From Culex pipiens pallens (Eukaryota > Arthropoda > Insecta > Diptera > Culicidae): 64,000 bases of DNA. The stretch covers positions 11,403,605-11,467,604 of the forward strand of contig NC_068937.1 of NCBI RefSeq assembly GCF_016801865.2, read 5' to 3'. The notes beneath the pieces are model-generated. The model was not told where the DNA came from, searched no databases, and saw only the letters and a list, made by a program, of their open reading frames with translations. Every line of letters begins with the position of its first letter. Position 1 is the stretch's first letter. A program made the position numbers and the translations under genes. Shown here piece by piece: positions 11,430 through 22,866 of the stretch.

Positions 11430-13457
11430 GTAAGCGACCCGCACATTCCACCCCGTAGTTAGTGTCCAGAATCGTTGGAATATTATTAATCGGTAGGTTT
11501 TTTCTACAGCAGACCTGAGGTTCCGCTGTCGCAGGACCAGAGCGACGAGGAGGGTCTGGTCGCGTCGGGGTCCGCCTCGGAGAGCAACAACTCCGGCACG
11601 GACGACCCGCACCCGCTGTCGGCGCGCGAGCAGAACAAGAAAAAGTCCGCGTACAGCCTGGCGCCGAACCGGGTCAGCTGCCCGTACTGCCAGCGGATGT
11701 TCCCGTGGTCCAGCTCGCTGCGGCGGCATATTCTGACGCATACGGGGCAGAAGCCGTTCAAGTGCTCGCAGGTAAGACGCCACACTTTTATTTCCTACCT
11801 TGTTTTTTCGGAATCCGTCGGGAAAGTGCGTCTTTTGCAGATTTTTCAAACAAGCAGAACATAACCAAACTTTTCGGCACTCTCAGCAAACGTCGAATCA
11901 ACACAAATTGCCTCCGGATCTTTTTCCGGATCTCTTCAATTTGACGTTTGCGAAGGTTACCAAAAAAGGTAAACAAATCACTTCGTGCATAAGCCAAAAG
12001 GGCGTAACCTTGGATGTAAACAAACAGCTCATCACACTCACTTTGAATAAAAACAACTCAACTTTTCTTTTCTGACTTACAAAAACACGTGTCACTTTTG
12101 CGAAATCTTGCTGCAAACTGAGCTGAACTGTCAAACTGTCACTTTTCAAACTGATTGAAACGGTTCAATCCCACATTGAAAAATGTCGGGCTCGCGGCAA
12201 AATTCGATTTTTTTTTCTGTCGGAAAGCGATTCTCTTTCCTTTCAAACAAAAACTGTCAAACTGTCACTTTTCCCAACCGGTTCCATCCCACACAGAAAA
12301 ATGTCGAGCTAACAGCGTTTTTTTCCCTTTTTCAACAGTGCACACTGCTCTTCACCACCAAATCCAACTGTGACCGGCACCTGCTGCGCAAGCACGGCGA
12401 CGTCGAAACGGCCATGTCCATCCCGGTGCCGATCGACGATCTGCTCGATCCCAAGCCGGAACCGGTTCCGGTAGCGGTCGCCGAAGCCGCCATTGCCAAC
12501 AAATCCAAAGCCACACCGCCGTCGTCGCGTCCGGTCAGTCCCAAGCCTGCTCAAAAAGATGACGAAGAAGAAGAGGACGAGGAGGAGGAGGACGAGGATG
12601 AAGACGATCAGGAAGAGGAGGTTGAAGAGCCGCCGACCGTGAAAGCGCTGCAAGCGCCTGAAGGGGAAGAGCCTGAGCCAATTCCGTCACCGGAGCCAAA
12701 AATCAAGCTGGAGGAGCCGGAGCTGGCGACCGCCGACGAGAACAGCTGCTCGATCCCGCCGATCGCGTCGGATCTTCCCTTCAAGTGCCACCTGTGCGAG
12801 AGTTCGTTCGCCGACCGGGTTAGCTGTCTGGACCACATCAAGGGGGCGCACGTGGCGGAGTTTGCGCTGCTCATGAACAAGGTCACGCTGGAGGCGGAGA
12901 GTGAAGCGCCGTCCGGCTCGCCGGACGATGACGAAAGTGGCGAGGGCGGCACTCGGGGCAAGTTCCCCGACTATGCCAATCGGAAGGTAGGTCGCAGGTC
13001 AGTTGGCCGAACTTGGTTGGTGGATCTGGAAGGAACTAACCTCAAACATTTCGCTTTCTTTTTCTCGCTTTAGGTAATTTGCGCCTTCTGTCTGCGTCGC
13101 TTCTGGTCGACGGAGGATCTGAGGCGGCACATGCGCACCCACTCGGGCGAGCGGCCCTTCCAGTGCGAGGTGTGCCGGCGCCGGTTCACGCTCAAGCACA
13201 GCATGTTGCGCCACCAGCGCAAGCACAAGTGTTCGACGGGTGGCGCGCAGCGGCGAACCGGTTCCGAGGACGGCAGCGATGACGAGTCGGAAGCGCCGCC
13301 GGTTGCCGTGACGCGATCATCGAAAATGTCCCGGCTGGGGCCCAACTCGGCGGACCTGATTGGGAACCTGCTCGGCATCAGCGACCAGGGCATCCTGAAC
13401 CGGGTGCTGCTCGGGTCGGCCTCCGAAGCGGCCAAACTGCTCGGCGTGGAGAAGTGA
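7612..13457 (+). CDS. peb: hindsight/pebbled (RREB1 family) C2H2 zinc-finger transcription factor, whole coding span
   Basis: Four coding exons (7612-11429, 11510-11771, 12339-12986, 13074-13457) join in frame and total 5112 bases, giving 1703 residues plus stop. The product has 15 C2H2 fingers in widely spaced groups, separated by acidic, proline-, glutamine- and histidine-rich linkers, which is the architecture of Drosophila Hindsight (about 1.9 kresidues) and vertebrate RREB1. In Drosophila it is a nuclear regulator in germ-band retraction, trachea, photoreceptors and the Notch-driven switch of follicle cells to endocycling; function here is inferred from the family. A PMDLS motif at about residue 750, within a stretch rich in DLS, fits the CtBP-binding consensus. 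The start ATG sits in a strong context (CGCCATGG). Introns 2-4 are short, with GT-AG ends. Confidence 0.9.
11510..11771 (+). CDS. peb: hindsight coding exon 2 (finger 11 and first half of finger 12)
   Basis: The acceptor follows a TTTTTTCTACAG tract. A second AG three bases on (CAGCAG) makes this a tandem NAGNAG acceptor; both keep the frame and differ by one serine. The exon encodes an acidic, serine-rich stretch, then finger 11 (CPYC...HILTH, TGQKPF linker) and the first Cys of finger 12. It ends CAG|GTAAGA in phase 0, so the intron splits the Cys pair of finger 12. Confidence 0.85.
11772..12338 (+). other. hindsight intron with a short direct duplication
   Basis: This is a 567-base GT-AG intron splitting finger 12. 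No gene is seen. Two related blocks at 12127-12192 and 12253-12310 share ACTGTCAAACTGTCACTTTTC, a GGTTC-ATCCCACA stretch and GAAAAATGTCG-GCT, so the right half contains an imperfect direct duplication offset by about 120 bases. Confidence 0.75.
12339..12986 (+). CDS. peb: hindsight coding exon 3 (rest of finger 12, finger 13)
   Basis: The acceptor is a CCCTTTTTCAACAG tract. The exon starts with TGC, supplying the second Cys of finger 12 (C-TLLFTTKSNCDRHLLRKH). It then encodes a long acidic Glu/Asp block (about 12557-12630), a Pro/Glu-rich linker, finger 13 (FKCHLCESSFADRV...H) and a Ser/Asp-rich tail. It ends AAG|GTAGGT in phase 0. An open frame continues upstream of the acceptor to 12183 but lies in the intron. 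Confidence 0.88.
13074..13457 (+). CDS. peb: hindsight coding exon 4 (fingers 14-15 and C terminus)
   Basis: The acceptor is TTTCTTTTTCTCGCTTTAG. The exon encodes finger 14 (CAFC...HMRTH), a SGERPF linker, finger 15 (CEVC...HQRKH), and a C-terminal stretch ending in ...LLGVEK before TGA (13455-13457). The leucine-rich segment (SADLIGNLLGISDQGILNR) near the end may be a conserved C-terminal element; that is inference. Confidence 0.9.
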   Translation, partial: VICAFCLRRFWSTEDLRRHMRTHSGERPFQCEVCRRRFTLKHSMLRHQRKHKCSTGGAQRRTGSEDGSDDESEAPPVAVTRSSKMSRLGPNSADLIGNLLGISDQGILNRVLLGSASEAAKLLGVEK

Positions 13458-16030
13458 GCTGGGAAGGTGGGTGCAAGGAAGCAGCGATTCTAGTCAAAAA
13501 AAAAACCCGTAAGTTTTATCCTCACGAGCAACGATTTTAGCCAGATTTCCAAGTTTGAAAAAAAAGCGAAGAAGATTTCCGCTCGCAACCGGTTCAACCG
13601 GTTCGGTGTCTGCCTGACGGCGGGTTGAAATTCCGATTGACGAGCCCGATCTCCTCGAATAGTAAGCGTTACGCCAAATTTCATCCCAAGTCGGATCTTC
13701 TCTTTTTTCGAAGTGTCAAATTTGACACTCATCGAAGTAATTTTAGAGGTTAAGTCAAACAAATCTTAGATTTTAACGAAACGAGAATCAAAATGCTAGC
13801 CGGTAAGAGTTGTAACGATTTTTAGGGTAAGAGATTTAATTTCCCCGCCGTTTTATCCTCCCCTCTTAATCTTTCCCGTTCGTTTTGACAAACAAACGCA
13901 GAATTTAGTAAACAAAAACATTGTAATATATTAGCAAAGCATGGCCTTTTAAAACAAACAAGACAAACCGCAAAGTGGCTTAACTCGAGTAGCTTGAAGA
14001 GATCGCTTCTTTCCGGGGGGCAATCCCGGAAGCGAGCAGGTAATAATCAAAAAAAAATCGTGTAGTTTAGAGGTTAGGTGCACTTTTCGTGTGATTTGTT
14101 TACAATTTTTTAGCTGTAGTGAATCGTTTTTATTAAACGTCAAAGCCAAAACCGCTCCAAGGTGACCGTACTTTACGCCATCCCTCTCTGTGTTTACAAA
14201 CTCTATATCTCTCTCTCTGTTTTATCTGTTATTACTTTGTTACAAAAATGTCAAAAATAGCAAACTTGTCAAAAATGTCAAAAACGTCAAAAATGACAAA
14301 AATGTCAAAAATGTCAAAAATGACAAGAATGTCAAAAATGTCAAACATGTCAAACATGTCCAAAAATGTCAAATATGTCAAATATGTCAAAAACGTCAAA
14401 ATTGTCAAAATTGTCAAAATTGTCAAAATTTGACAAAATTGGCAAAATTGGCAAAACTGACAAAATTTACAAAATTGACAAGAATGACAAAATCGTTGAT
14501 CATGATAATTTTGATAATTTTGATGATTTTGATGATTCTGATGATTTGGATGATTTTGATGATTCTGATGATTTTGATGATTTTGATAATTTTGATCATC
14601 TTTAACGTGTTTACTTCCTCTATTTTTCCTTGTGAAAATATTTAAGTAACGAAACAAACCTTAAAAAGACTGTTGATTTCCGTTTTTTGCATTAATTTAA
14701 AACGTTATTATTTAAAACATAGCTCTGTACTTTGTAGAATTAAAACAACAACAACAATGACAACGCAGCGTGCTTTACGAACGATTTTTTCCTCTTTTTA
14801 ACTAGTTTTTTAGTTAGTTTTAGCAAAAACACAAAGTGTGACGCGTGCTAGCACCAACCAACCAATTCTTTATGACATTTTTTTTTTTGTAAAGAATAAA
14901 ACAAGCTTCTTTAGAGCCTTTTTAGAGCGTAAGAAAATGTGCCTCTTTGTAAGTGAAACCCCAGATTTTTATTGAAAATAACAATTACACAAATCATGAA
15001 AACAAAACCATAGTGTGTAAGCCATATCGAAAGACACCATTCCAGAAATCCACACGCGTAACTTTTCAAAAGTTCTCATTGTGTGACGATTTCTTTGTGT
15101 TAAATTATTTCATACTAACTTTTTGCCTTAAAAGTAGTCAAACACCTGTCGCCACCCTGTTCTGTTAGGATTAGGAATAGCTTTTAGAGTTTTTATCATT
15201 TTTCACATTTACTTTTATTATTTCACCACATTTTATTGAAAACAAAACAAACCAAGACATGCAAAGGGGAAAAACAAATATACAGCAGATAACCAAAGTG
15301 CGGAAAAATTTGACAATGCCGACCCAAAACAATAAATAAACAAAATGGCGTCGAGCGAAATGATTGAAAAAAAAAACCAAGTGTGCAATTGTAACATTTA
15401 GCAGCGAGCCGCCCAAAGATTAGCGCGAGAAAACAAGAAGTAAACAAACCCAAAAACAAACGAGTGCTCTTAAATAAAAGAAAAATAAACCTATCGTGTA
15501 AAGATTAAACCTTCAAGTGCCATCTGTTGTCTGACACCTAAGTCACGCACACAGACAGAGTCGAGTACGGTTGCTCATTTAACTTAAAAAAAAAAGCTGT
15601 AAAAATAAAAATCACTATCTTTCATCGAACTTCATTTCAAACATAAATATATAAAATATTCAAACAAAAAAAGAGACATAAACTGCGTGACAAAGTGAGA
15701 AATAAGTCAAAACGGTAAACAATTGTAAGCTGCTGAACTTGGGGGTGTGTACAGTGCGCGCGAGAGAGCGCAGGAAGAAGCAGAAGCAAAACTCTACCCT
15801 CTTTTTACTAGTAATATTATGCGTTTGATCAGAGTAGACAGCGAAGCAAGAAATACTTATTACGTAGATACAAATTTAATAAAGGCATAACTTATTGAAA
15901 TATTATTATTATAATTATTATAACAATTACAATGAATTCAGAAAAAAAAACAATGAAAAATAAAAACAAAACACTTAAGGCATAGTTACTTATATATTAT
16001 ATATATGAATAAACGAGATCTATGATTGAA
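13458..16030 (+). other. hindsight 3' UTR (predicted)
   Basis: The region after the stop is AT-rich, has no supported ORF and carries several AATAAA signals, including 15878-15883, 16008-16013 and 16038-16043. The last two precede a change to satellite sequence, so the longest transcript probably ends near 16.0 kb. The 9-bp minisatellites at 14.24-14.60 kb fall inside it. Confidence 0.6.
14245..14602 (+). repeat. Two adjoining 9-bp minisatellites in the 3' UTR
   Basis: The left block (about 14245-14480) is built from variants of AAAAATGTC. The right block (about 14505-14602) is built from variants of TTTTGATGA. Both have a 9-base period although their sequences differ. Because 9 is a multiple of 3 they stay open in several frames, giving repetitive apparent ORFs on both strands that I do not regard as genes. 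Confidence 0.85.
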
Positions 16031-16476
16031 ATATATCAATAAACTTTTGAAAAGATGAAAAACCGCAATGTTTTAATAATTGAAAGAACAAATCCACCGA
16101 ACAAAATAAAACTATCGTGCCTGCGTAAAAGCGCTGGCGTTTGAGCTTCGACTTGACGACTTGTTGATCTTTCGATTTTGCGAAACTTTGATGACAAAGG
16201 GGAGAGTCATTGGAACATGGTTGCATCTAAAAAAAATCGACTAAAAGAACGCGTTTCAAACGAGTGGTTTCTAAAAAAACGAATGTATAATATTTTAATG
16301 ATTTCGCTAAAATGAGTGCCAAAACGTTGAACTTTTCAGAACTTGTATCGAAAAGTAAAATACAGTCTTGCCTCATACATTTCGAAAATAATAACACATT
16401 TTTTTTTAAATATTTAAAATTTTCACAAAACTACGTGTTTTCGAAAAAATACGCAAAATTTCAGTTTTTTACAGTA

Positions 16477-17177
16477 GGGTAGAGTAGTCATCAATGAGAC
16501 ACGGGGAACAATGATAAAATGGCTCTCACAAGTCGTAGTTTCAACCAATCAGGCTCATATTTGGGGGAAAGGTATGTCTACTGGATACACGTCTGCCATT
16601 ATAGTGGCTTTGGTTATGGATGCTTCCTTGAAAAGTTATTCATAAATGTTTGATTCTCATGTTTCATTTCATTAAACTTTTCAAAATCTATGGAAATCTT
16701 TCAAAACATGAATTAAAAGTGATTTTTGGCATATTTATTGAGTTTTAACTTCATTTAACCAAAAATACAAAGTTATTTGATATAAATATACGGATTTTAC
16801 AAAATTAAATACTTTTTAGTATAACTTTTGTTAATTAAAGTTTCATGTTGGCAAAATTGCTCTAAAATGTTCAAGGCAAGTTACCTGCAATGGAACAATA
16901 CAAAAACATGATGTTTTACTAGAAAAATCTTGATTTTCGTAGTGTGTCTCACTGTTCCCCAGCTGTCTCATTGTTCCTGCCAAGTGCGTCTACAATGAGA
17001 CAGTTGAATAACTCTGGCTGTAGATGTCGGATCGATCTCATATTTTGGTTAATGTTAGAACACATTAAAAAAAAAAGAAAATGCAACAAAAAGCTCATTA
17101 AAACATGCTGATGAAAAAATGAGAAAAATCTTTGAAAGTTGAAAACCAAAAGTGTCTCATTGATGACTACCCTACCC
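16477..17177. mobile_element. TIR element (about 701 bp) inserted at TA
   Basis: The left end reads GGGTAGAGTAGTCATCAATG and the right end is its inverse (CATTGATGACTACCCTACCC); the match continues inward through GAGACAC with one mismatch over about 25 bases. TA flanks both ends (16475-16476 and 17178-17179), as in TA-targeting DNA transposons. Subterminal copies of GTGTCTCA-TGTTCC occur inside. No transposase ORF is present, so this is a non-autonomous (MITE-like) element. Confidence 0.8.
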
Positions 17178-17227
17178 TATGGGTATCAAATGATTGGGAT
17201 TTTTTCATACATTTCGAAAGTTATAAC

Positions 17228-17395
17228 AAAAAAAAAAAAAAAGAAAATACCCAACATTTTCACTGTTCGGTCTACACCCGAACGCTGTGAAGTGGCGCGA
17301 TTCACGTAATCGTTGTCCAGCGTGCAGCTGACGCAACACTGCCAACCTGACGCGCAACGGCAAGCAGGAAAAGCGCGCACTGTCAAAACTCGCCA
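17228..17395. mobile_element. GC-richer insertion in the satellite, identity unknown
   Basis: A stretch of about 170 bases with much higher GC starts after an A-run and ends where satellite sequence (AGAACTACGTATTTTC) resumes. It contains the short palindrome CGG-TCTACA-CCG. I do not recognise it; a degraded SINE or MITE is possible. Confidence 0.4.
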
Positions 17396-18427
17396 GAACT
17401 ACGTATTTTCAAAAGAGAACGTAAAATTTCAGTTTTTCAATATGAATAATGGTAATTAGAAAAATTTCGAAAAAATATCCATCATCTGTTTAGCATATTT
17501 TTGTTTGAAAGTACTCATAAATTTCACAAAACTATGTAGTTTGAACAAATTATTTCTATCGACATGTATGAAAAATTCCCGATCATTAGATACCCATATT
17601 GTGAAAACCAAAAAATAGTTATTTTTTTTCCAAAATACGTAGTTTTGTGAAAATTTTGAGTGCCTCAAAAATGTGTTTTATTACATTCAAAATGTATGAA
17701 ATATTTAGACTATTTGATAATATTTGAATTATTGATTATTTTTTTGAAAATACGTAGTTCTGTGAAACTTTTTTATTATTTTTAAAAATGTATGAAAAAA
17801 TCTCGATCATTTGATACCCATATTAAAAAATTTTTAGTAATTTTTCAAAAAAACGTAGTTTGGTGAAAATTTTGAGTATTCAAAAAAACTGTGTCATTAC
17901 TTTCGAAACCTATGAAAAAATACTGATAACCATATTGTAATAAACTGGAATTTGGAGTATTTTTCGAAAAACGTAGTTCTGTGAAAAAATTGAGTATTTT
18001 GAAAAATATATTTTATTGCTTTCGAAAAGTATAAAAAAATCCCGATTCATTTGATACCCATATTGTGAAAAACCAAAAAAATGTTATTTTTAACGAAAAT
18101 ACGTAGTTTTGAGAAAATTTTGAGTACCTCAAAAATGAGTTTTATTACTTTCGAAATGTATGAAAAATCCAGACTATTTGATATTATTTTAATTTTTGAT
18201 ATTTTTTTCAAAAATACGTAGTTCTGTGAAACTTTTTATTATTTTTAAAAATGTGTGTTGTTACTCTCGAAATGTATGACAAAATCTCGATCATTTGATA
18301 CCCCTATTGTAAAAAACTTAAAATTTTATTAGTTTTTCGAAAAAACATTTTTTTTGTGAAAATTTTGAGTATTTAAAAAAATGTGCCATTGCTTTCGAAA
18401 TCTTTTAAAAAATACTGATCATTTCTT

Positions 18428-18577
18428 GAGTTTTTTTTTAAAGTCCAATAAACCAAATTTTCAGTTTATGCTTTATGGGTGTCTTTTAATACCCCTGATT
18501 CAAGGCGGTTTCAAAAAACACCCAAAAAGCATAAACTGAAAATTTGGTTTATTGGACCTTTTCAAAAAAAAAAACTC
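18428..18577. mobile_element. Palindromic foldback element, copy 1
   Basis: This is an almost fully self-complementary element: GAGTTTTTTTT-AAAGTCCAATAAACC at the left, its inverse at the right, with arms of about 55 bases sharing AAATTTTCAGTTTATGCTT. It splits a satellite monomer: the left flank ends in GATCATTT and the right flank resumes at ATTTGATAACC, so ATTT (or CATTT) looks duplicated. A second copy lies at 20221. Confidence 0.8.
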
Positions 18578-20220
18578 CACATTTGATAACCGTATTGTAA
18601 TAAACTAAAAATTTGGAGTATATTTTCGAAAAACGTAGCTCTGTGAAAAATTTGAGTATTTTTAAAAAAATGTTTTATTGTTTTCGAAATGTATCGAAAA
18701 TTCTCGATTATTTGAAAAAAAAAAACAAAAAAAATAGTTTTTTTTTCGAAAATACGTAGCTTTGTGAAAATTTATAGCATCTCAAAAATGTGTTTTATTA
18801 CTTTCGAAATGAATGAAAAATCACGATTATTTGTAATTTTGATTATATTTTCAAAAATACCTAGCTCTGTGAAAGTTTTGAGTATTTAAAAAAAAATTTT
18901 ATTACTTTCGAAATGTATGGAAAATCGCGATCATTTGATACCCATATTGTAAAAAAGCTGAAAATTTGAGTAGTTTTTCGAAAAAACGTAATTTGGTGAA
19001 AATTCTGAGTATTAAAAAAAATGTGTCAATGCTTTCGAAATCTATGAAAAAATACTGATCATTTGATAATCATATTGCAATAAACTGGAATTTGGAGTAT
19101 TTTTTTCGAAAAACGTAGTTCTGTGAAAAATTTGAATATTTTTAAAAATATGTGTTATTGCTATCGAAAAGTATAAAAAATTCCCGTATTGTGAAAAACC
19201 AAAAAAATTAGTTTTTTTTGAAAATACGTAGTTTTGTGAAAATTTATAGCATCTCAAAAAAGGGTTTTATTACTTTCGAAATGTATGAAAAATCACGATT
19301 ATTTGAAATTATTTGAAATTTTGATTATGTTTTCAAAAATACCTAGTTCTGTGAAAGTTTTCAGTATTTAAAAAAATGTTATTTCTTTCGAAATGTATGG
19401 AAAATCGCGATCATCTGATACCCATATTGTAAAAAACTGAAATTTTAAGTAGTTTTTCGAAAAAACGAAGTTTGGTGAAAATTTTGAGCATTTAAAAAAA
19501 AATTGTGTCATTGCTTTCGAAATCTACGAAAAATATTGACCTTTTGATAACCATACTGTAAAAAACTGGAATTTTGAGTATTTTTTCGAAAATCGTAGTT
19601 CTGGGAAATTTTGAGTATTTTTAAAAATATGTGATATTGCTTTCATCATGTATGACAAAAAATTCCAGATCATTTGATACCCAGTAAGCAGTTTTTTGAA
19701 AATTTTGATTATTTTCAAAAAAATATGATTAATTTAGAAATTTATGAAAAAATCCCAATCATTTGATTGATAACCATATTGTAAAAGTTGTGATTTTGGG
19801 TATTTTGTTGAAAGTACGAAGTTTTTTGAAAATTTGTTAAATACGTTGTTATTTTTTTTAAATTAGCATTTTTATAAATTTGTGTTATTACTTTCGAAAT
19901 GTATAAAGAAATCCCAATAATTTGATACCGATATTTAAAAAAACATAAATTTTAAGTATTTTTTTGAAAATACGTAGTTTTGATTTGGATCCTGCTGGTT
20001 TGATGGAATCACTGTAAAGTAAAAAAAGTAAGCTTTGAAAATAATTGCTGGAAACATTTTGGTAACAACTGCAATACCATTGAAAATCTTGATTTTTTTT
20101 ATAAAAGGTTGACGTATCTAACTTATTTTCAGTGTAACTATTTCTTGATTTTCATAAATTTATTGATGTTGCGCTCATTTTTGATAGTAGTGCAACTGTA
20201 GTGACATATAAAACATTTCT

Positions 20221-20359
20221 GGAGTTTTTTTTTAAAGGTCCAATAAACCAACAGCTTTTGCTTTTTGAGTGTTTTTGAAACCGCCTTGAGTAAGGATTTA
20301 AAAACACCGAAAAAGCAAAAACTAAAAATGTGGTTTATTGGACCTTTTAAAAAAAACTG
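20221..20359. mobile_element. Palindromic foldback element, copy 2
   Basis: It has the same ends as the copy at 18428 (GGAGTTTTTTTTTAAAGGTCC and AGGTCCAATAAACC), with a related but diverged centre (GCTTTTTGAGTGTTTTTGAA against its inverse). The arms are about 50 bases. No coding capacity. Confidence 0.75.
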
Positions 20360-21000
20360 ATTTGATAATACTTTTTCCTTTAATTTTAGAAAATCAGACT
20401 TTCAGCCTAAAATTTTTGAATAAACAATGGGGTGAAAACAAAAAAATGACTTGTTTACCAACACAAATATAAGCAAACATGAATCTTTTGATATAAGCAA
20501 ACATGAAAGTTTTGATCCAAAACAAGAAAAGAGGAGCATTTTTCTTCTTCAAGTTTCACACTGAATTAAACTTTTGAAAAGGTTTCATTTGACTTTCAAC
20601 CAATTGAAAGGAATAATCATTGGATTAAAAAATGGCGGTGATGAAATATAAAAAAAAAAATGCATTTTGAAATTTAATATGCAACCCCGCAAATTTTACT
20701 AAAATAAGATCGAAGAACTCAAATGTGATGAAGAAAGAAAATGAAAAACAAAGTAGCTTGAACCTACAAACAAAATCTACAATGTCAACAAATTCAACCA
20801 AATTAACAAAATCAACATAATCATCCGAATCGACAAAGCTTTAGTTGCAGCCAATTAAAAATGAAATTACATTAAAAAATATATATATATTTTGGAGAAC
20901 TTTCGATCTTAATGTGTTCGTAATACTCCTCAATGTATGCAACATCAAACATTTGCCACACCTTTCATAATCAACCAACCTTGCGCAACGCCCACCGGCA
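20360..21000. other. AT-rich spacer
   Basis: I see only low-complexity AT-rich sequence here, with no gene, no clear repeat and no convincing promoter. Confidence 0.5.
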
Positions 21001-22866
21001 ACGAGTGCTCACCATCAGAGGTCTCTCGCGTTCCCCGAGTGTCGACCAAGTCGACGTACGCCGCGTTGTTTACGGCTGTCAAGTTTTCTGGTGATTACTG
21101 CGCAAGGTCACGTAGGCCATCTGTCAGACCGTGTCCCCTCCAACTCTGGGTGGTGTGGGACGGAAACCACTCTCTACTGTCAATTCGCGGCAGATATTCA
21201 AGATTCAACGGTTGCTAGAGCAAGAAAGAGAGAGGGGAGAGCGAGACAGTCGATTCACTCCGCTCAACCCAGCGCGTTAAACGTTCCGTCATCATCGCGT
21301 CGACTTCGTCGACTCGACCACCATATTTCTTCGACGAACCGCACAAGACTGCAGCCGCCGCCGATCGACGGTAGTCACCACAGAGACACCGTCACGGGCA
21401 GAGAGTGTGTGTCGCGCGCGCTGAAGGGAGCAAATAAAAAAAAAAGAAAAAGTCTTCGCACAGATTTGCTGCGGACACGGTAGTGCGCGGTTCCAGTAGG
21501 AATTGACGGGCGGACGGAATCTAGTTGGGAACAGCAGGCCGCGCCGAGAAGTGAATCGGGTGTGAGGAGACGACGCCAAAAAGGATCGCCCCATTTTGAG
21601 GTCAAAAGTGCAGTCGACAAAAGAAGGGGAGTCAGCGCGATAGAAAACGCGAACAAGGAAGAAGAGGAATATCTACGGCAGCGGGAGAAGAAGCAGACAC
21701 AGTCAGTCGGTCCGAGCGAGAAGAAGAAACGGGGAGGAAGAGGAGGAAAAAAATCAGTAGGCGCTCTATCGCCAGACTCGTGAAACTCAATTTTTCTTGT
21801 GGTGCTTGCTCGCTCACGCGCGTGCGAGTGTGAGTGAGACGGGACGTCGGCACAGCATTCTCCTCGAGGCTTGTTTGTCATAAAAGAAGCAGTCGGTGGT
21901 GGAGTGAGAGGAAGAAGAAGAAGAGGAGGAAGCAGTGGGAAAAGAAACTACGGCGACGACGAGGAGTAGTACAACCGTACGACGACGACACAGTCGTCGC
22001 GCCACAGAGTCACTGACAGCCACTGCGCGGAGTAGTAGTAGCAACACAGACACACAGAAAAGTCGATCATCGAGTATTGACGGTGAAGAAGGCGAGTGAG
22101 AGAGTGTAAAATTTTTCCAATAGTGGTTGAGAAGTGGTCCAGAGCAGCGACTCGGGAATATTGTCTTCCAAGATTTGACTAATTGAGCACAATTGTGAGT
22201 CGTTCCAGGGAACGATTACATGTTGCCGAGGAGCAGCAGCAGCAGATCAAGCGAAAAGGAAAATTGATACGTGCAGACACGGAGTCAATACAAGTACACG
22301 GATACACACACAGACACGAACGCAGCGACATTAGACAGGCAGCATGGAAAGCGGAACAAAATGAAGCCATAACACCTACGAAGTTGACGCGAGTCGAACT
22401 CGGTTGCCATCTGCTCGAGAAAACGGCCAAAACGGGTCGGTTCCGGTGCGGAACTGGTTCCGAAAAGCCGTGGAAACCAAGGGGAAGTTCCGAAAGTACC
22501 TGGGAACGGATTCGGTCGGTCCCGAGGGGGTTGCCGGATCAAAATATTTACATAACATCCTGAACACGGTGGAACACGGACTGCGGTCAGCCGAATTGTG
22601 TGCGCGAGTGTGTGTGAATAAGAGTGTTGGGAAGACTACGGAAAACTAATAAGAAAAAAAATCAACTGTGCGAAGCAAAGTGAAAAAAAGGTCGAGATAA
22701 TCGCTGGAAAGTGCAATCAGAATTGTGTAAGCCAATATAGGAAGAAGACGACGGAATTCCGAATCCGGATGAGTGGGCTCCAGCGAACCAGTTGTCTCCT
22801 TTTTTGCCTTAGTTTCCCTCTTTATTTGGATGCTGCTCGCGAGAGCCGCTGCCGTATGCCCTTACA
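21000..22866 (+). promoter_or_regulatory. 5' region of the Caskin gene (likely promoter and 5' UTR)
   Basis: Composition changes sharply from AT-rich to GA/CG-rich at about 21.0 kb. The stretch contains GAGAG clusters (21225-21250, 21540-21960), many short upstream open frames and CG-rich words typical of mosquito 5' UTRs. I cannot place the start site. A polypyrimidine tract ending TTTTTTGCCTTAG at 22812 could be a splice acceptor, so part of this may be intron. An in-frame stop at 22810-22812 prevents N-terminal extension without splicing. Confidence 0.55.
22792..22812 (+). promoter_or_regulatory. Candidate splice acceptor before the Caskin SAM exon
   Basis: The tract TTGTCTCCTTTTTTGCCTTAG ends at 22812. 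From 22813 the reading frame is open without a stop into the ATG at 22867, adding 18 residues if an upstream exon joins in phase. This would allow longer isoforms, such as one with the ankyrin and SH3 parts usual for Caskins. Confidence 0.5.

Larger units (their letters stand above)
16370..19990. repeat. Diverged AT-rich tandem satellite, about 120-bp monomer
   Basis: Recurring landmarks appear in fixed order: TTACTTTCGAAATGTATGAA, GATCATTTGATACCCATATTG, a GTATTTTTCGAAAA stretch, ACGTAGTTCTGTGAAAA and TTTTGAGTATTT. The ATACCCATATTG-type landmark occurs near 17588, 17812, 17930, 18053, 18298, 18588, 18938, 19069, 19418, 19547 and 19677, with spacings close to multiples of 115-130. Monomers are well diverged, which indicates an old array. 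No gene is seen. The array is interrupted by at least three insertions. Confidence 0.8.

Noticed and set aside
12183..12338. Extension of hindsight exon 3 upstream of its acceptor
   Set aside because: The acceptor at 12338 restores the split zinc finger exactly; upstream sequence is intronic with a direct duplication.
14231..14480. CRISPR-like regular repeats
   Set aside because: The units are 9 bases with no unique spacers, and the genome is eukaryotic.
14190..14657. Open frames of 61-151 codons on both strands in repetitive sequence
   Set aside because: They arise from 9-bp minisatellites, which remain open in any frame lacking a stop in the unit.
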